Assembly (NCBI GenBank): GCA_947089585.1
Contig: CAMULB010000007.1
Location: forward strand, 1 to 38,815
Source: an uncultured Lachnospiraceae bacterium
Lineage (GTDB): Bacteria; Bacillota; Clostridia; Lachnospirales; Lachnospiraceae
DNA: 38,815 bases
Direction: 5' to 3'
Shown: in pieces, positions 8,514-17,791 of the stretch
Numbering within the stretch: the first letter of the stretch is position 1
How the letters are laid out: each line of letters starts with the position of its first letter
Program-made: the position numbers and the translations under genes
The notes under the pieces: model-generated
Databases searched by the model: none
Told to the model about the DNA's origin: nothing
What the model saw: only the letters and a program-made list of their open reading frames with translations

Positions 8514-8529
8514 TGTTTCACGTGAAACA
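8514..8529. promoter_or_regulatory. parS site (ParB loading site)
   Basis: Exact match to the 16-bp consensus parS palindrome TGTTTCACGTGAAACA. It lies about 380 bp upstream of parA and 9.8 kb from dnaA. Confidence 0.95.
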
Positions 8530-8587
8530 ATTTATATTACAAATCAAATCTGCAAAATATCGTTCACATCTTCATAAATCACCAGGT

Positions 8588-8603
8588 TGTTTCACGTGAA
8601 ACA
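8588..8603. promoter_or_regulatory. Second parS site
   Basis: A second exact copy of TGTTTCACGTGAAACA, 74 bp (about seven helical turns) from the first. It ends 10 bp before the stop codon of the DegS-like gene, so the pair lies in the 3' untranslated region of that gene. Confidence 0.95.
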
Positions 8604-8613
8604 TACCATGATA

Positions 8614-9639
8614 CTACTCTTCCGTCGCTTTCCAGGGAATAACAATTTCAGTCCTTGTAGTTCCATCTTTTCTTTCCTTAATATTCATCCTACCAGAGTA
8701 TAATTCTAACATATTTCTAAGAGATAACATACCTTCATCCCAACTATGACCAGCCGTATACTCTACATCATCCTGCTCACGACGAAAACCACATCCAACC
8801 ATTTTAGTCCGAATTACAAGATCCTGTGAGCGGCAATTCAATTCAAGATCAATAACACTCGGATCTTCAATCTTTCTAACAGGATCGCAGAGTTCTTTTA
8901 TTGCATAAATTATTGCCACGCAAATCTGATCTGGCAAATGGTATTCTGGATCATTCGTTTTATAATCTATTTGAATCTCATTTTTCTTTTGGAAATAATC
9001 TATATAATACTGAATGGAGAAACCAAGGTTATTTTTTAGAAACGGATATATCTGGTAGGATACATCTTTCAGATCATAAGTCATTTTCTGTATTGTCTTT
9101 GATGCAATTTGTAATTCCAGCCAGCATCGTTTGGGATCCATATCTGCAAGCTTTATGCAAAAACCAATTTTTTTGCTTATTTCATTGACAGATCCCATCA
9201 GCACCGATTGAAGAAATTGTTGAAATTCCATTCTTTTTTCAAATGAACCTTGAATCAAATTTTCTTTCAACTGCAGGTCCTTCTCCAGCTGCTGCTTCAT
9301 AGCATCCCGCTCTATCTCTGACTGCTTTTGCAGATGAAGCAATTGATCTAGCTCTGTAATCTTTTCAGACAACGAAGCAATCTGAAGCTGAATTTTCTTT
9401 GCTGCTTCCTCTAAATTTTTTCGATTCGCTTTAAGTTCTTTGATCTTCTCAGAATCTGATATTGCACTGGTATTTTGCGGAAAAAATGCCTCATAGCTTT
9501 TATCCTGAGAGGATTCAATCACAGAGATAAACTCATTAATTTCTTCTATCTCCATACCAATCTTTTTTCCCTGAGCAGTCGCATCTATCTTCTGTTCCAT
9601 CAATTCTTGTCTGGTTCTCAAAAAATATTCTTTTATCAT
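8614..9639 (-). CDS. DegS-like sensor kinase homologue with degenerate catalytic motifs
   Basis: A 341-residue cytoplasmic protein. Residues about 62-130 form a long coiled coil. A HisKA_3-like helical region follows (about 132-215), recognisable by YDLKDVSYQIYPFLKNNLG, which corresponds to the DLRPxxLDDLG stretch of DegS/NarL-type kinases. A HATPase-like domain completes it, with GMLSLRNMLELYSGRMNI near the end. The expected phospho-accepting H in an E-x-H-D box is absent: the equivalent segment reads KRMEFQQFLQSVLMGS. The N-box equivalent (AIIYAIKELCDPV) lacks the Asn, and the DxGxGF box reads MVGCGF. So it resembles DegS by fold but probably cannot phosphorylate itself. No response regulator is adjacent. 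It lies next to parAB, with the parS pair just after its stop. A dedicated extended -10 promoter (9695-9700) precedes it. Confidence 0.6.
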   Translation of the reverse strand: MIKEYFLRTRQELMEQKIDATAQGKKIGMEIEEINEFISVIESSQDKSYEAFFPQNTSAISDSEKIKELKANRKNLEEAAKKIQLQIASLSEKITELDQLLHLQKQSEIERDAMKQQLEKDLQLKENLIQGSFEKRMEFQQFLQSVLMGSVNEISKKIGFCIKLADMDPKRCWLELQIASKTIQKMTYDLKDVSYQIYPFLKNNLGFSIQYYIDYFQKKNEIQIDYKTNDPEYHLPDQICVAIIYAIKELCDPVRKIEDPSVIDLELNCRSQDLVIRTKMVGCGFRREQDDVEYTAGHSWDEGMLSLRNMLELYSGRMNIKERKDGTTRTEIVIPWKATEE

Positions 9640-9694
9640 AGCTCCACCTCTTAGAACGTATGTTTAATCAACAACATGACCTTGTAATACCCAC

Positions 9695-9758
9695 ATTATA
9701 GCATATTTGAGAAAAAAATGATATTTTATTTGTATATTGCTCCATTATCGTCTATAAT
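9695..9758. promoter_or_regulatory. Divergent promoters between the DegS-like gene and the hydrolase gene
   Basis: Toward the minus strand there is an extended -10, TGCTATAAT, with core at 9700-9695. Toward the plus strand there is -35 TTGTAT (9730-9735), a 17-bp spacer and -10 TATAAT (9753-9758), followed by the GAAAGGG ribosome binding site of the hydrolase gene. Confidence 0.6.
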
Positions 9759-9797
9759 ATAAGAAAGAAAATACACCAGAAAGAAAGGGATGATATT

Positions 9798-10751
9798 ATG
9801 AAGAAGCATATTCGTAACATTGCAGTCCTCACCGTTCTTACGACCGCTGCCATACATGTCATTAACCGTATAATTTCGATTACCAGCACAATGAAGAATT
9901 TATTAAAAAAAGACTATGGGCAGTTTTTTGATTGGAAGTATGGTAAAATATTTTACACGCAACATGGAAAAGGTTCTCCTGTATTACTAATCCACGATCT
10001 CAATCCGTGCTCCTCCGCAATGGAATGGAATCAGATTTATAAATATCTTTCCAAAAATCATACTGTATATTCCTTGGATTTACTTGGCTGCGGGCGAAGT
10101 GATAAACCGAATCTGACTTACACCAACTACTTGTATGTTCAGCTGCTGACCGATTTTATTAAAAATGTGATCCATGAAAAGACCAATTTAATTGCAACTG
10201 GAACATCGTGCTCTTTTTCCATTATGTCCTGCAATATGGATCCGGAATATTACAATAAAATTATCTTAATCAATCCGGAAAGTCTGACCGAACTGACAAA
10301 GATTCCAAGCAAAGGAAAAAACGCTTTTAAATTTATGATGGATCTTCCTATCATTGGTACAATGCTGTATCACAGACGTTACTGTAAAGCAAATATCAAG
10401 CGAAGATTCTACCAGCAATATTTTGAAAGATCACACGTTATCACAGACAAGACTTTAGACATGTACTATGAATCCGCCCATCTTGGAAACAGCAAGGGCA
10501 AATACTTACAATCGAGTATGGATGCCAATTATACCAATATCCATATTGTACATGCATTAAAGAAGATCAACAACAGCATTTTTATCATTGGAAGCAAAGA
10601 ACAGGAGGATTGCATAGAGATTCTCAAATCCTATCAGAAATATAATCCTTCGATTGAAGCAGCCGAAATCCCCCACTCCAAATATCTCCCGCAAATGGAG
10701 GTTCCAGAAAAATTTTTAAATCAATTGACCGTATTCCTGGAATCTGTTTAA
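9798..10751 (+). CDS. Membrane-anchored alpha/beta hydrolase
   Basis: A 317-residue protein with an N-terminal hydrophobic segment (about residues 7-28) that should anchor it in the membrane, followed by an alpha/beta-hydrolase fold. The visible marks are PVLLIHDLNPCSSAMEW (oxyanion strand), YSLDLLGCGRSDKP, a nucleophile elbow G-T-S-C-S around S137 (LIATGTSCSFS), and a late histidine in IPHSKYLPQMEVPEKF. The elbow departs from G-x-S-x-G in its last position, but the serine is present. Substrate is unknown. It is the only plus-strand gene among the minus-strand genes left of the origin, so it is transcribed against the replication fork. It has its own promoter and a strong terminator, so it is a single-gene unit. 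Confidence 0.75.
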   Translation: MKKHIRNIAVLTVLTTAAIHVINRIISITSTMKNLLKKDYGQFFDWKYGKIFYTQHGKGSPVLLIHDLNPCSSAMEWNQIYKYLSKNHTVYSLDLLGCGRSDKPNLTYTNYLYVQLLTDFIKNVIHEKTNLIATGTSCSFSIMSCNMDPEYYNKIILINPESLTELTKIPSKGKNAFKFMMDLPIIGTMLYHRRYCKANIKRRFYQQYFERSHVITDKTLDMYYESAHLGNSKGKYLQSSMDANYTNIHIVHALKKINNSIFIIGSKEQEDCIEILKSYQKYNPSIEAAEIPHSKYLPQMEVPEKFLNQLTVFLESV

Positions 10752-10772
10752 AAAAGAATTGTCAAAAAAAAC

Positions 10773-10805
10773 GCAGCCGCATGATCAAAATCATCATGCG
10801 GCTGC
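10773..10805. terminator. Bidirectional intrinsic terminator
   Basis: A perfect 13-bp stem (GCAGCCGCATGAT with ATCATGCGGCTGC) around a short loop. It has a T-rich tail on the plus strand (AGTCTTTTTAG) and a run of T on the minus strand. It serves both the hydrolase gene and the convergent rsmG operon. Confidence 0.9.
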
Positions 10806-10818
10806 AGTCTTTTTAGAA

Positions 10819-11541
10819 TCACAAAATCGGATTCTTCACAGGAGTTCCTGATTTTCTTGGATAAGCTTTTGGTGTACGACGTTCTTTCTCAATTAGAACG
10901 AAGGAACGGCCGACATCCGTATTTGGCAGTTGAAAATGATGTACCTGTTGGACTGTTCCGCCCAATTGTTGAATTGCTTTTTGTGCCTGCTGCAATTCTT
11001 CTTCAACTTCTCCCGATTTATAGGATGCAAAGATTCCTCCCACTTTTACAAAAGGGATACAATATTCGCTCAAAGAAGCAAGATTTGCAACTGCACGAGA
11101 TGTACAGAGATCAAAGGATTCCCGATATTCTTTTTTTCTCGCCAACTCCTCTGCTCTCCCATGCACCGCTTCAATCTGATGAAGCGCTAAGCCGTCAATT
11201 ACCTCCTGTAAAAATATGACTCGTTTGTTCAAAGAATCCAGTAAAACAATGTTCAAATTTGGAAACGCGATTTTTAATGGAATTCCAGGAAAGCCTGCTC
11301 CTGTTCCCAAATCAAGAACAGTCATTTTCTTTTCTAAGTCAAGTACCTGAACCAGACTTAAGCTGTCAATAAAATGCTTTTCTACTACTTCTTCATAAGA
11401 GGTAATTGCGGTAAGATTCATCACCTTATTTTTCTCAATCAACATTTGATAATAAGTCAAAAGCTGCTCAATCTGCTGTTCGGATAAGGACAGGTGCAAT
11501 TGCTCCAACCCCCGGTATAATTTTGTTAAATCATAATTCAT
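10819..11541 (-). CDS. rsmG: 16S rRNA (guanine-527-N7) methyltransferase RsmG
   Basis: A 240-residue Rossmann-fold methyltransferase. The SAM-binding glycine loop VLDLGTGAGFPGIPLKIAFP is unmistakable for RsmG (GidB). Other family marks are KNKVMNLTAI near residue 37, HFIDSLSL, SRAVANLASLSEYCIPFVKVGG and the acidic residues after the loop. It adds the m7G at position 527 of 16S rRNA in the ribosomal decoding region; loss gives low-level streptomycin resistance in several bacteria. It is the last gene of the mnmE-mnmG-rsmG block, 50 bp after mnmG, and ends at the bidirectional terminator. Confidence 0.95.
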   Translation of the reverse strand: MNYDLTKLYRGLEQLHLSLSEQQIEQLLTYYQMLIEKNKVMNLTAITSYEEVVEKHFIDSLSLVQVLDLEKKMTVLDLGTGAGFPGIPLKIAFPNLNIVLLDSLNKRVIFLQEVIDGLALHQIEAVHGRAEELARKKEYRESFDLCTSRAVANLASLSEYCIPFVKVGGIFASYKSGEVEEELQQAQKAIQQLGGTVQQVHHFQLPNTDVGRSFVLIEKERRTPKAYPRKSGTPVKNPIL

Positions 11542-11590
11542 AAGCGACTCCTACGTTTGTACAAACTTGTTTACTCTGAACAATGCAAAA

Positions 11591-13477
11591 TCATCCATTT
11601 CGATATTTCATTTGCTCCAGATAAACGAGAAGCACTGAAATATCGGCCGGAGATACTCCTGAGATTCTGGAGGCCTGTCCAACAGAAGACGGCTGATACA
11701 AATTCAACTTTTGTATTGCTTCTGTGCGCAAGCTCTTAACCTGATGATAATCAAAATGCTCCGGCAATTTTTTATGCTCCAGCTTCTTAAATTGCGCTAC
11801 CTGCTTCATCTGCCGTTTGATATACCCATCATATTTCACATGAATGTTGACCTGTTCGATCACATCATAAGGCAAAGCGAGACGATTCAAATCAAGCTCC
11901 TCCAAATCTTCATAACAGAGCTCAGGGCGGCGCATCAATTCTGCCAAGGTTGTTCCTGTTTTTAAGGGCACGCTTTGATGCTCCTGCAATAATGTTTGAA
12001 CCTTCTCACTGGCGCCAACGGCAACATGCGAGATTCTTTCCACTTCCTTTGCAATCAACGCTTCTTTTTTCACAACAGCATCGTATCGCTCTTTTGAGAT
12101 CAAACCAATCTCGTAACCGATTCGTGAAAGACGCAAATCCGCATTGTCCTGACGCAGAATCAAACGATACTCAGCCCTCGAAGTCATCATGCGGTAAGGC
12201 TCAGTATTCTCTTTTGTTACAAGATCATCAATCAAAACTCCAATGTAAGCCTGAGACCGATCTAAAATCAGAGGCTCCTGTCCCTTTATATACATTGCCG
12301 CATTGATTCCCGCGATCAGCCCCTGGCCCGCCGCTTCCTCATATCCTGAGCTGCCGTTAAACTGCCCGGCAGAAAAACATCCGCGAATGGCCTTAAATTC
12401 CAGGGAAGGCTTTAATTGCCTGGGATTGATGCAGTCATATTCTATGGCATAAGCATTGCGAACAATTTTTGCATGCTCCAATCCTGGTACCGTGCGGTAC
12501 ATCTGATATTGTACATCCTCAGGCAGAGAACTGGACATTCCACCGACATACATCTCATTGGTGCTTAATCCCTCCGGCTCAATAAAAACCTGATGCCGAT
12601 TCTTATCAGCAAATTTTACAACCTTATCCTCAATCGAAGGACAATAACGAGGCCCGGTTCCTTCAATCATCCCCGAAAACAGAGGGGAACGATGTAAATT
12701 GTCGCGGATAATCTCATGTGTTTTGTCATTGGTATAAGTCAACCAGCAGGACACCTGTTCGATTTGAACCTCCTCTGGATCGGTTGTAAATGAAAAGGGC
12801 ACCACACGCGCATCACCAAGCTGCTCTTCCATTTTGGAAAAATCAATCGACCGCCGGTCAATTCTTGCAGGCGTTCCTGTCTTAAAACGAAACAATTCTA
12901 CACCATGATTTTTCAGAGAATCGCTGAGACGGCGAGCTGCCTGCAGTCCGTTGGGACCGGTCTCATGGATGACCTCTCCATACAAACACCTGGCTCGCAA
13001 ATAAGTCCCGGTGCACAGAACTACCGCTTTGCAGTAATACGTTGCACCGGAATAGGTTTTAACACCTTTGATGATACCGTCTGTTACGATAAATTCCGTC
13101 ACCTCTGCCTGACGCAATGTAAGGTGATCTGTCTGCTCCAAGGTGCGGCGCATAAAACGGCTGTATTCTGCTTTATCGGCCTGAGCCCGCAACGAATGTA
13201 CCGCCGGCCCCTTTGACTGATTCAACATCTTTGATTGAATAAATGTATGATCAATCGCAATTCCCATCTGTCCGCCCAAAGCATCCACTTCTCGTACTAA
13301 ATGTCCCTTTGAGCTCCCTCCAATATTCGGATTGCAGGGCATCATGGCAATACTTTCAATACTAATTGTAAAAAGAATGGTTTCCAATCCCAAACGGGCA
13401 CAAGCCAGCGCCGCTTCGCATCCGGCATGGCCGGCGCCGACCACACAGACCTCATATGTTTCTACAACCGAAGGCAT
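11591..13477 (-). CDS. mnmG: tRNA uridine-5-carboxymethylaminomethyl synthase subunit MnmG (GidA)
   Basis: MnmG is an FAD-dependent partner of MnmE that modifies U34 of tRNAs reading split codon boxes. The FAD-binding motif [14 protein letters not shown] is near the N-terminus. [28 protein letters not shown]-x-R-C-L-Y-G-E-V and the C-terminal YIKRQ...LRTEAIQKL...[16 protein letters not shown] all fit the family. The frame is open further upstream to 13567, but the ATG at 13477 ([10 protein letters not shown]) sits behind a perfect AAAGGAGGAGA site and gives 628 residues, the usual length. The longer version would overlap the end of mnmE, so I take 13477 as the start. It follows mnmE by 52 bp in the same operon. 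Confidence 0.95.
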   Translation of the reverse strand: MPSVVETYEVCVVGAGHAGCEAALACARLGLETILFTISIESIAMMPCNPNIGGSSKGHLVREVDALGGQMGIAIDHTFIQSKMLNQSKGPAVHSLRAQADKAEYSRFMRRTLEQTDHLTLRQAEVTEFIVTDGIIKGVKTYSGATYYCKAVVLCTGTYLRARCLYGEVIHETGPNGLQAARRLSDSLKNHGVELFRFKTGTPARIDRRSIDFSKMEEQLGDARVVPFSFTTDPEEVQIEQVSCWLTYTNDKTHEIIRDNLHRSPLFSGMIEGTGPRYCPSIEDKVVKFADKNRHQVFIEPEGLSTNEMYVGGMSSSLPEDVQYQMYRTVPGLEHAKIVRNAYAIEYDCINPRQLKPSLEFKAIRGCFSAGQFNGSSGYEEAAGQGLIAGINAAMYIKGQEPLILDRSQAYIGVLIDDLVTKENTEPYRMMTSRAEYRLILRQDNADLRLSRIGYEIGLISKERYDAVVKKEALIAKEVERISHVAVGASEKVQTLLQEHQSVPLKTGTTLAELMRRPELCYEDLEELDLNRLALPYDVIEQVNIHVKYDGYIKRQMKQVAQFKKLEHKKLPEHFDYHQVKSLRTEAIQKLNLYQPSSVGQASRISGVSPADISVLLVYLEQMKYRNG

Positions 13478-13529
13478 GAAATCTCCTCCTTTCAAAAATT
13501 TCACTGTTTCGGATCTTGACGGAAAGTCT

Positions 13530-14906
13530 TTATTTTCCCACGCAGAATTTTGAAAATATTTCATCAATTAAATCTTCTTCCACCGACTCGCCAAGAATCT
13601 TTCCCAAAGCTTCATAAGCATTCATCAAATCAATTGAATAAAAATCCTCCGGCATATCCAAGCCAATACTTTCATTTACCATGCAAAGACTTTGCGATGC
13701 TTCTCTCAGATTCTCAATCTGCCGGATATTTGTCAAAAATACTTCATCATGAATGGATAACCTTCCCTGAAAAAACATTTGCTGAATAAGTGATGATAAT
13801 TCCTTGACTCCAGTCTGATTCCGCATGGAAACAGAAAGAATCGGATGATTCAATTTTTGCGCTAATTGCTGCTCTTCAATCTGTTGGTCTAAATCACTCT
13901 TATTTAACAGGACAATCGCTTTCCTATCACGAATCATCAAAAGAATCTCTTCATCACTTTCATCAAGTGGAACCGATGCATCCATGACATAAAGAATCAA
14001 ATCCGCCTGCTGCAAATACTCCTTTGCTTTTTTGACGCCAATTTGTTCAACGGTATCCTCGGTGCTGCGAATCCCGGCTGTATCGACCACATGCAAAATA
14101 ATTCCGTCAAGAGAAATTTGTTCCTCAAGAACATCTCGCGTCGTACCTGCAATCTCAGTCACAATTGCCCGCTCTTTTCCCACCAACACATTGAGCAGTG
14201 AAGATTTTCCGGCATTCGGCTTGCCGACAATCACCGTATGAATGCCCTCCTTCAATAATACACCGTTTTCTGAGTTTTTGAGCAGGTTGTCCACATCCGC
14301 AATCCATCCCTGGACACATTCACCTAATGTTGCTCTGTATCCGTGTAAGCTGACATGCTCAGGATCATCTAGTGCGGACTCAATAAAAGCGATTTGATGC
14401 AAAATCTGCTGACGGATGGTTTGAATTTTCTGAGACAGATCCCCCTGCAGCTGACGGAGCGAATTCTGTCGTGCAAACTCATTTTTGGCAGAAATCAAAT
14501 CCATAACTGATTCAGCCTGCGACAAATCCATGCGTCCGTTCAAAAACGCACGTTTCGTAAATTCTCCTGGCTCTGCCATCCGCGCTCCATGTTGGATCAC
14601 AGTTTCCAGAATCCGTTTCATCACCACAATTCCGCCATGGCATTGAATCTCAACGGTATCCTCCTTTGTATAGCTGTTGGGAGCTTTCATCACCGCAACC
14701 AGAACCTCATCAATGACTTCCGCGCCGTCACAGATCATACCATAATGAAGCGTATGACTTTTGACCTCAGACAAATACTTTTTTCCGTTTTTAGAACGAT
14801 AAATCTGATCTATAACCGACAAGGAATTGCTGCCGCTGATTCGTATGATTCCAATCCCCGAATTGGTCATCGCTGTCGCAATTGCTGCTATCGTATCTGT
14901 ATCCAT
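13530..14906 (-). CDS. mnmE: tRNA modification GTPase MnmE (TrmE)
   Basis: A 458-residue GTPase. The N-terminal tetrahydrofolate-binding domain starts [26 protein letters not shown] helical domain follows, with the inserted G domain: G1 [10 protein letters not shown]2/G3 TTRDVLEE and VDTAGIR, G4 NKSD. It ends in the invariant C-x-G-K (FSKFCVGK), whose cysteine is needed for activity. With MnmG it carries out U34 modification on tRNA. It is the first gene of the mnmE-mnmG-rsmG block and is separated from jag by a hairpin that may end the upstream transcript. Confidence 0.96.
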   Translation of the reverse strand: MDTDTIAAIATAMTNSGIGIIRISGSNSLSVIDQIYRSKNGKKYLSEVKSHTLHYGMICDGAEVIDEVLVAVMKAPNSYTKEDTVEIQCHGGIVVMKRILETVIQHGARMAEPGEFTKRAFLNGRMDLSQAESVMDLISAKNEFARQNSLRQLQGDLSQKIQTIRQQILHQIAFIESALDDPEHVSLHGYRATLGECVQGWIADVDNLLKNSENGVLLKEGIHTVIVGKPNAGKSSLLNVLVGKERAIVTEIAGTTRDVLEEQISLDGIILHVVDTAGIRSTEDTVEQIGVKKAKEYLQQADLILYVMDASVPLDESDEEILLMIRDRKAIVLLNKSDLDQQIEEQQLAQKLNHPILSVSMRNQTGVKELSSLIQQMFFQGRLSIHDEVFLTNIRQIENLREASQSLCMVNESIGLDMPEDFYSIDLMNAYEALGKILGESVEEDLIDEIFSKFCVGK

Positions 14907-14923
14907 AATAAATCTCCTTATGG

Positions 14924-14964
14924 AAAAGGCTTTCTCAACAACATTCGATTTGAGAAAGCCTTTT
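14924..14964 (-). terminator. Hairpin between jag and mnmE, probable terminator
   Basis: A perfect stem of about 15 bp (AAAAGGCTTTCTCAA with TTGAGAAAGCCTTTT) around an 11-base loop. Minus-strand transcripts leaving jag would end in TTTTCC. The A/T ends of the stem double as the U-tract. It may act as a partial terminator between the rpmH-to-jag genes and mnmE. Confidence 0.7.
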
Positions 14965-14966
14965 TC

Positions 14967-15596
14967 TTAATTATATCTTTTCAAAGTAACGACCACATGG
15001 CGGAAGGGTTCGTCGCCTTCACTGTGCGTATTGACGTATCTGTCATTCTGCAGCGCCGAATGAATCACTCTGCGTTCAAACGGATTCATCGGTTCCAGAG
15101 AAACGGGACGCTTAGTCCGTTTTACCTTATATGCAATATTCTTTGCCAGGTTCTCTAAGGTCTCTTTTCTTCTTTTGCGGTAATCCTCGGTATCAATCTT
15201 AACCTTTACATATTGATCGGAATTCTTATTCGCTACCAGATTCACAAGATATTGCAAAGAATCCAAAGTCTGTCCCCTCTTCCCGATTAAGACACCCATC
15301 TCTTTGCCCTTCATCTCTACTTCCACAACATTAGAATCCTCTTCCCGATTGATGATTAGCTCTACTTCCATCCCCATCGTTGCAAACACATCCATCAAAA
15401 AACTGCGAATCGCATCTTCCAACGTAGATTTCTTCCAAACCTTAATCACAGCCGGCTTGCTACCAAATCCCAAAAAACCTGAGCTTCCCTTTTCAATCAC
15501 TTCATATTCAATCTTATCGCTGGTTGTCCCAAGCTGAATCAGGCTATCTGTAATTGCATCTTCTACTGTCTTGGCTGATACTTCAATAAATTCCAT
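14967..15596 (-). CDS. jag: RNA-binding protein Jag/KhpB (SpoIIIJ-associated)
   Basis: A 209-residue protein with the three-part Jag layout. An N-terminal Jag_N domain (MEFIEVSAKTVEDAITDSL, then EVIEKGSSGFLGFGSKPAVI) is followed by a KH domain with the GxxG-like loop GVLIGKRGQTLDSLQYL and a C-terminal R3H domain (FERRVIHSALQNDRYVNTHSEG). It binds RNA with KhpA-type partners and affects cell-wall synthesis and division in Firmicutes. It lies downstream of yidC, as usual. The adjacent terminator hairpin starts within 3 bp of its stop codon. Confidence 0.93.
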   Translation of the reverse strand: MEFIEVSAKTVEDAITDSLIQLGTTSDKIEYEVIEKGSSGFLGFGSKPAVIKVWKKSTLEDAIRSFLMDVFATMGMEVELIINREEDSNVVEVEMKGKEMGVLIGKRGQTLDSLQYLVNLVANKNSDQYVKVKIDTEDYRKRRKETLENLAKNIAYKVKRTKRPVSLEPMNPFERRVIHSALQNDRYVNTHSEGDEPFRHVVVTLKRYN

Positions 15597-15699
15597 TACA
15601 ACTGCCCCCTTTTATCATGGCAATAGAAAGACCCATGGTGAACTTCTATTGTATTTCAAAATCTGCAACTGTTCAGACAAGCTGAGCCATGATCAAAAA

Positions 15700-16971
15700 T
15701 TATTGTCTGTTATTCCTCTCATTAAATTCTTTTACCAGATTCGCCTTCGCTGCCATACTTCCAGGCTTGGCCTTTTTGCTCTGTTCTGACACCTGGCGCA
15801 GCTTTTCTTCCTGATCTTTGGTCACAACCTGTGCTTTTTCAGATAATTTTCTTGTATTCATACGCGCAGCGGAAGAAATCTGATTCTCAGAAATTCCTTT
15901 TTTCGCCCGCTTTTTCTTTGCCTTTTCCTGATTCTTCTTAATCAATTCATCCAAATCAATCTTATCCATGTAACGATTGATTACAACCTGCTGAATACTG
16001 CGAATCAGTGCACCGGCAATCCAGTAAATACCAATACCGACCGGAACTGAGAATACCATGATAAAAGAAAAAATCGGCATCATATAGTTCATCGTCTTCA
16101 TCGAACTGGACATGGTATCATTCTCTGCTCCCGCATTTGGCGTAGGCATCAGCTTAATATTCAACACCTGCGTCACAGCAGACAGGACTGGAACCATAAT
16201 TGCACCAAATACAATTAAGTACTCGCCGGCGGACCAACCAGAACGAATCAGCTCCAACGGCGCATTGGCAATGTTAATTCCCAAAAAGAAATTCAAATGC
16301 TCCAGCTGCGCTTCCAGAGTCTCAATCATGCCGCCCATTCCGGAAAACGTATCCTTTAATGTCTCCCAGGCGCTTACCGGCATCTTATACAGTACGTCAA
16401 TAATTGAATTTGCAGCTTGTACTTCGGTTCCTTCAAAATTTAACGATACCGTTCTCAGATTGATCTGTTCCATAAAATCGGTCATCAGCTTCTGGTAGCC
16501 AGAATGACCCATAATTCCCTGAACGACCGGATCAAAGTATTCTTTAATTCCGCCTACATAGGCCGGAATATTATAAATGACACGATACAAAGCCAGCAAA
16601 ATCGGCATCTGAATTGCTAACTGCACACAACTGCCGCTTAAGGAGATCCCATATTTCTGATAAACCATCTGGGTCTCTTCATTCATGGCCATCATTGAAG
16701 CCTGGTCTTTCTTTCCCTTGTACTTCTTCTGAATTGCCTGAATCTCAGGCTGCACCTTGGCCGACAATTTGGAAAACTTCTGCTGGCGGATAGTCAGCGG
16801 AAGCAAAATCAAATACATAATAACTGTAAAGATAATAATACACAAACCAATATTCTGAACATGAAATACACCATTTAAGAACATATAGATCCAGTTCATG
16901 ATGTAACCAAGCAGCTTGGCAATCGGCCCGATAAACATGCCCGTATACTGTGTCAATATATTTTCTGCCAA
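15700..16971 (-). CDS. yidC: Membrane protein insertase YidC (SpoIIIJ type)
   Basis: A 423-residue polytopic membrane protein. The Oxa1 core is clear: LILLPLTIRQQKFSKLSAKVQPEIQAIQKKYKGK carries the conserved membrane-groove arginine and the cytoplasmic coiled-coil loop. PIFSFIMVFSVPVGIGIYWIAGALIRSIQQVVINRYM is the last helix pair, and the tail is Lys/Arg-rich. There is no lipoprotein cysteine at the N-terminus, unlike Bacillus SpoIIIJ. A roughly 100-residue extension between helices (about 150-250) is larger than in Bacillus; it seems common in Clostridia, but I cannot verify that. It inserts and folds membrane proteins alone or with SecYEG, and lies between yidD and jag. Confidence 0.93.
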   Translation of the reverse strand: MAENILTQYTGMFIGPIAKLLGYIMNWIYMFLNGVFHVQNIGLCIIIFTVIMYLILLPLTIRQQKFSKLSAKVQPEIQAIQKKYKGKKDQASMMAMNEETQMVYQKYGISLSGSCVQLAIQMPILLALYRVIYNIPAYVGGIKEYFDPVVQGIMGHSGYQKLMTDFMEQINLRTVSLNFEGTEVQAANSIIDVLYKMPVSAWETLKDTFSGMGGMIETLEAQLEHLNFFLGINIANAPLELIRSGWSAGEYLIVFGAIMVPVLSAVTQVLNIKLMPTPNAGAENDTMSSSMKTMNYMMPIFSFIMVFSVPVGIGIYWIAGALIRSIQQVVINRYMDKIDLDELIKKNQEKAKKKRAKKGISENQISSAARMNTRKLSEKAQVVTKDQEEKLRQVSEQSKKAKPGSMAAKANLVKEFNERNNRQ

Positions 16972-16988
16972 TGTTAGAAACCTCCTAT

Positions 16989-17198
16989 TTATGGAACGGG
17001 ATCATATCCGCCTTTTGAAAAAGGATTACATCTCAATATTCTCCACCCTGCCAATACAGACCCCTTCAGCGCCCCATATTTTTGAATCGCCTCTAACCCA
17101 TAGGTCGAACAGGTGGGATAATAGGGACACTTGGTCGTCTTCATGGGCGATAAATATTTTCTATAAAGTTGAATCAAAAAAATCAATACTTTTTTCAA
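16989..17198 (-). CDS. yidD: Membrane protein insertion efficiency factor YidD
   Basis: A 69-residue protein with the family core: [59 protein letters not shown]. The three conserved cysteines and the GGxDPVP end are present. An N-terminal amphipathic helix attaches it to the inner face of the membrane. It sits between rnpA and yidC, its conserved position. The same region supports a longer reading frame on the opposite strand, which I regard as a shadow. Confidence 0.95.
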   Translation of the reverse strand: MKKVLIFLIQLYRKYLSPMKTTKCPYYPTCSTYGLEAIQKYGALKGSVLAGWRILRCNPFSKGGYDPVP

Positions 17199-17224
17199 AA
17201 TAATTCCATCTTCTTTTCATTAAA

Positions 17225-17566
17225 TTAAACACTTCTCCGAATTTTGTGCAGACCGCTCAAATGCAGCAATGCTTTTTCCATCTGATGATACGAAATTCCC
17301 TTTGCATTCACCCGCGCAATCACCACAACATCTAAACCACTCAAAAATAATCCTTCATTCAGTCGATAGCTTTCTCTGATCAATCTAGTAATGCGATGTC
17401 TTATAACACTGTTTCCTACTTTCCTGCTCACCGAAATTCCAATACGATTTCTTCCGAGATGATTTTCCAAAACATACATAACCAGGAACCGATTGGCATA
17501 AGATATTCCATTGCGATATACATTTTGGAAATCCCGGTTCTTCTTCAACGACTCAGAAAACTGCAT
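17225..17566 (-). CDS. rnpA: Ribonuclease P protein component
   Basis: The family motif RNRIGISVSRKVGNSVIRHRITRLIRESYR is complete; this basic helix binds RNase P RNA and the tRNA leader. I place the start at ATG 17566 (MQFSESLKKNRDF), giving 113 residues. A TTG two codons upstream (17572) is better spaced from the AGGAGG site and would give 115 residues, so either is possible. The reading frame continues further upstream but that part lacks family similarity. The enzyme matures the 5' ends of tRNAs. It is co-transcribed with rpmH, which begins just upstream. Confidence 0.93.
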   Translation of the reverse strand: MQFSESLKKNRDFQNVYRNGISYANRFLVMYVLENHLGRNRIGISVSRKVGNSVIRHRITRLIRESYRLNEGLFLSGLDVVVIARVNAKGISYHQMEKALLHLSGLHKIRRSV

Positions 17567-17617
17567 GGTCAAATCATATCCTCCTGTAAGAAGAAGAAAG
17601 ACCACAAATTATGTGGC

Positions 17618-17752
17618 CTAAGCTGATAATTTTTTTCTTCCTTTTAATCTTCTTGCAGCCAATACTTTTCTTCCGCCTGCGGTTCTCATTCTGGCTCTGA
17701 AGCCGTGCACCTTTGCTCTGTGCCTCTTTTTAGGTTGATAAGTCATCTTCAT
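17618..17752 (-). CDS. rpmH: 50S ribosomal protein L34
   Basis: A 44-residue basic protein: it begins [20 protein letters not shown] and ends in a [19 protein letters not shown] segment, the invariant L34 pattern (KR-x-H-GFR-x-RM-x-T-x-GR-x-VL-x-x-RR-x-KGR). It starts at ATG 17752 after GAGGAGGTG. It has its own strong promoter and heads the rnpA-yidD-yidC-jag cluster, pointing away from dnaA as in nearly all bacteria. Confidence 0.97.
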   Translation of the reverse strand: MKMTYQPKKRHRAKVHGFRARMRTAGGRKVLAARRLKGRKKLSA

Positions 17753-17791
17753 ATGGTATACACCTCCTCTATGTTAAAAAACATCATTACA

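Larger units (their letters stand above)
8133..8613. other. Intergenic region carrying the parS cluster and the parA promoter
   Basis: No open frame here looks real. The segment holds two perfect parS sites and an 8-bp parS half site, TGTTTCAC, at 8502-8509. It also holds an extended -10 promoter reading toward parA (TATAAT at 8167-8162; the -35 near 8190 is weak), and a 7-bp inverted repeat GCTCTGA/TCAGAGC (8327-8357) with no T-run, of unknown meaning. I see nothing else in the remaining AT-rich sequence. Confidence 0.6.

Noticed and set aside
13478..13567. Longer MnmG N-terminus starting at 13567
   Set aside because: It overlaps mnmE, has no family similarity, and a perfect ribosome binding site precedes the ATG at 13477.
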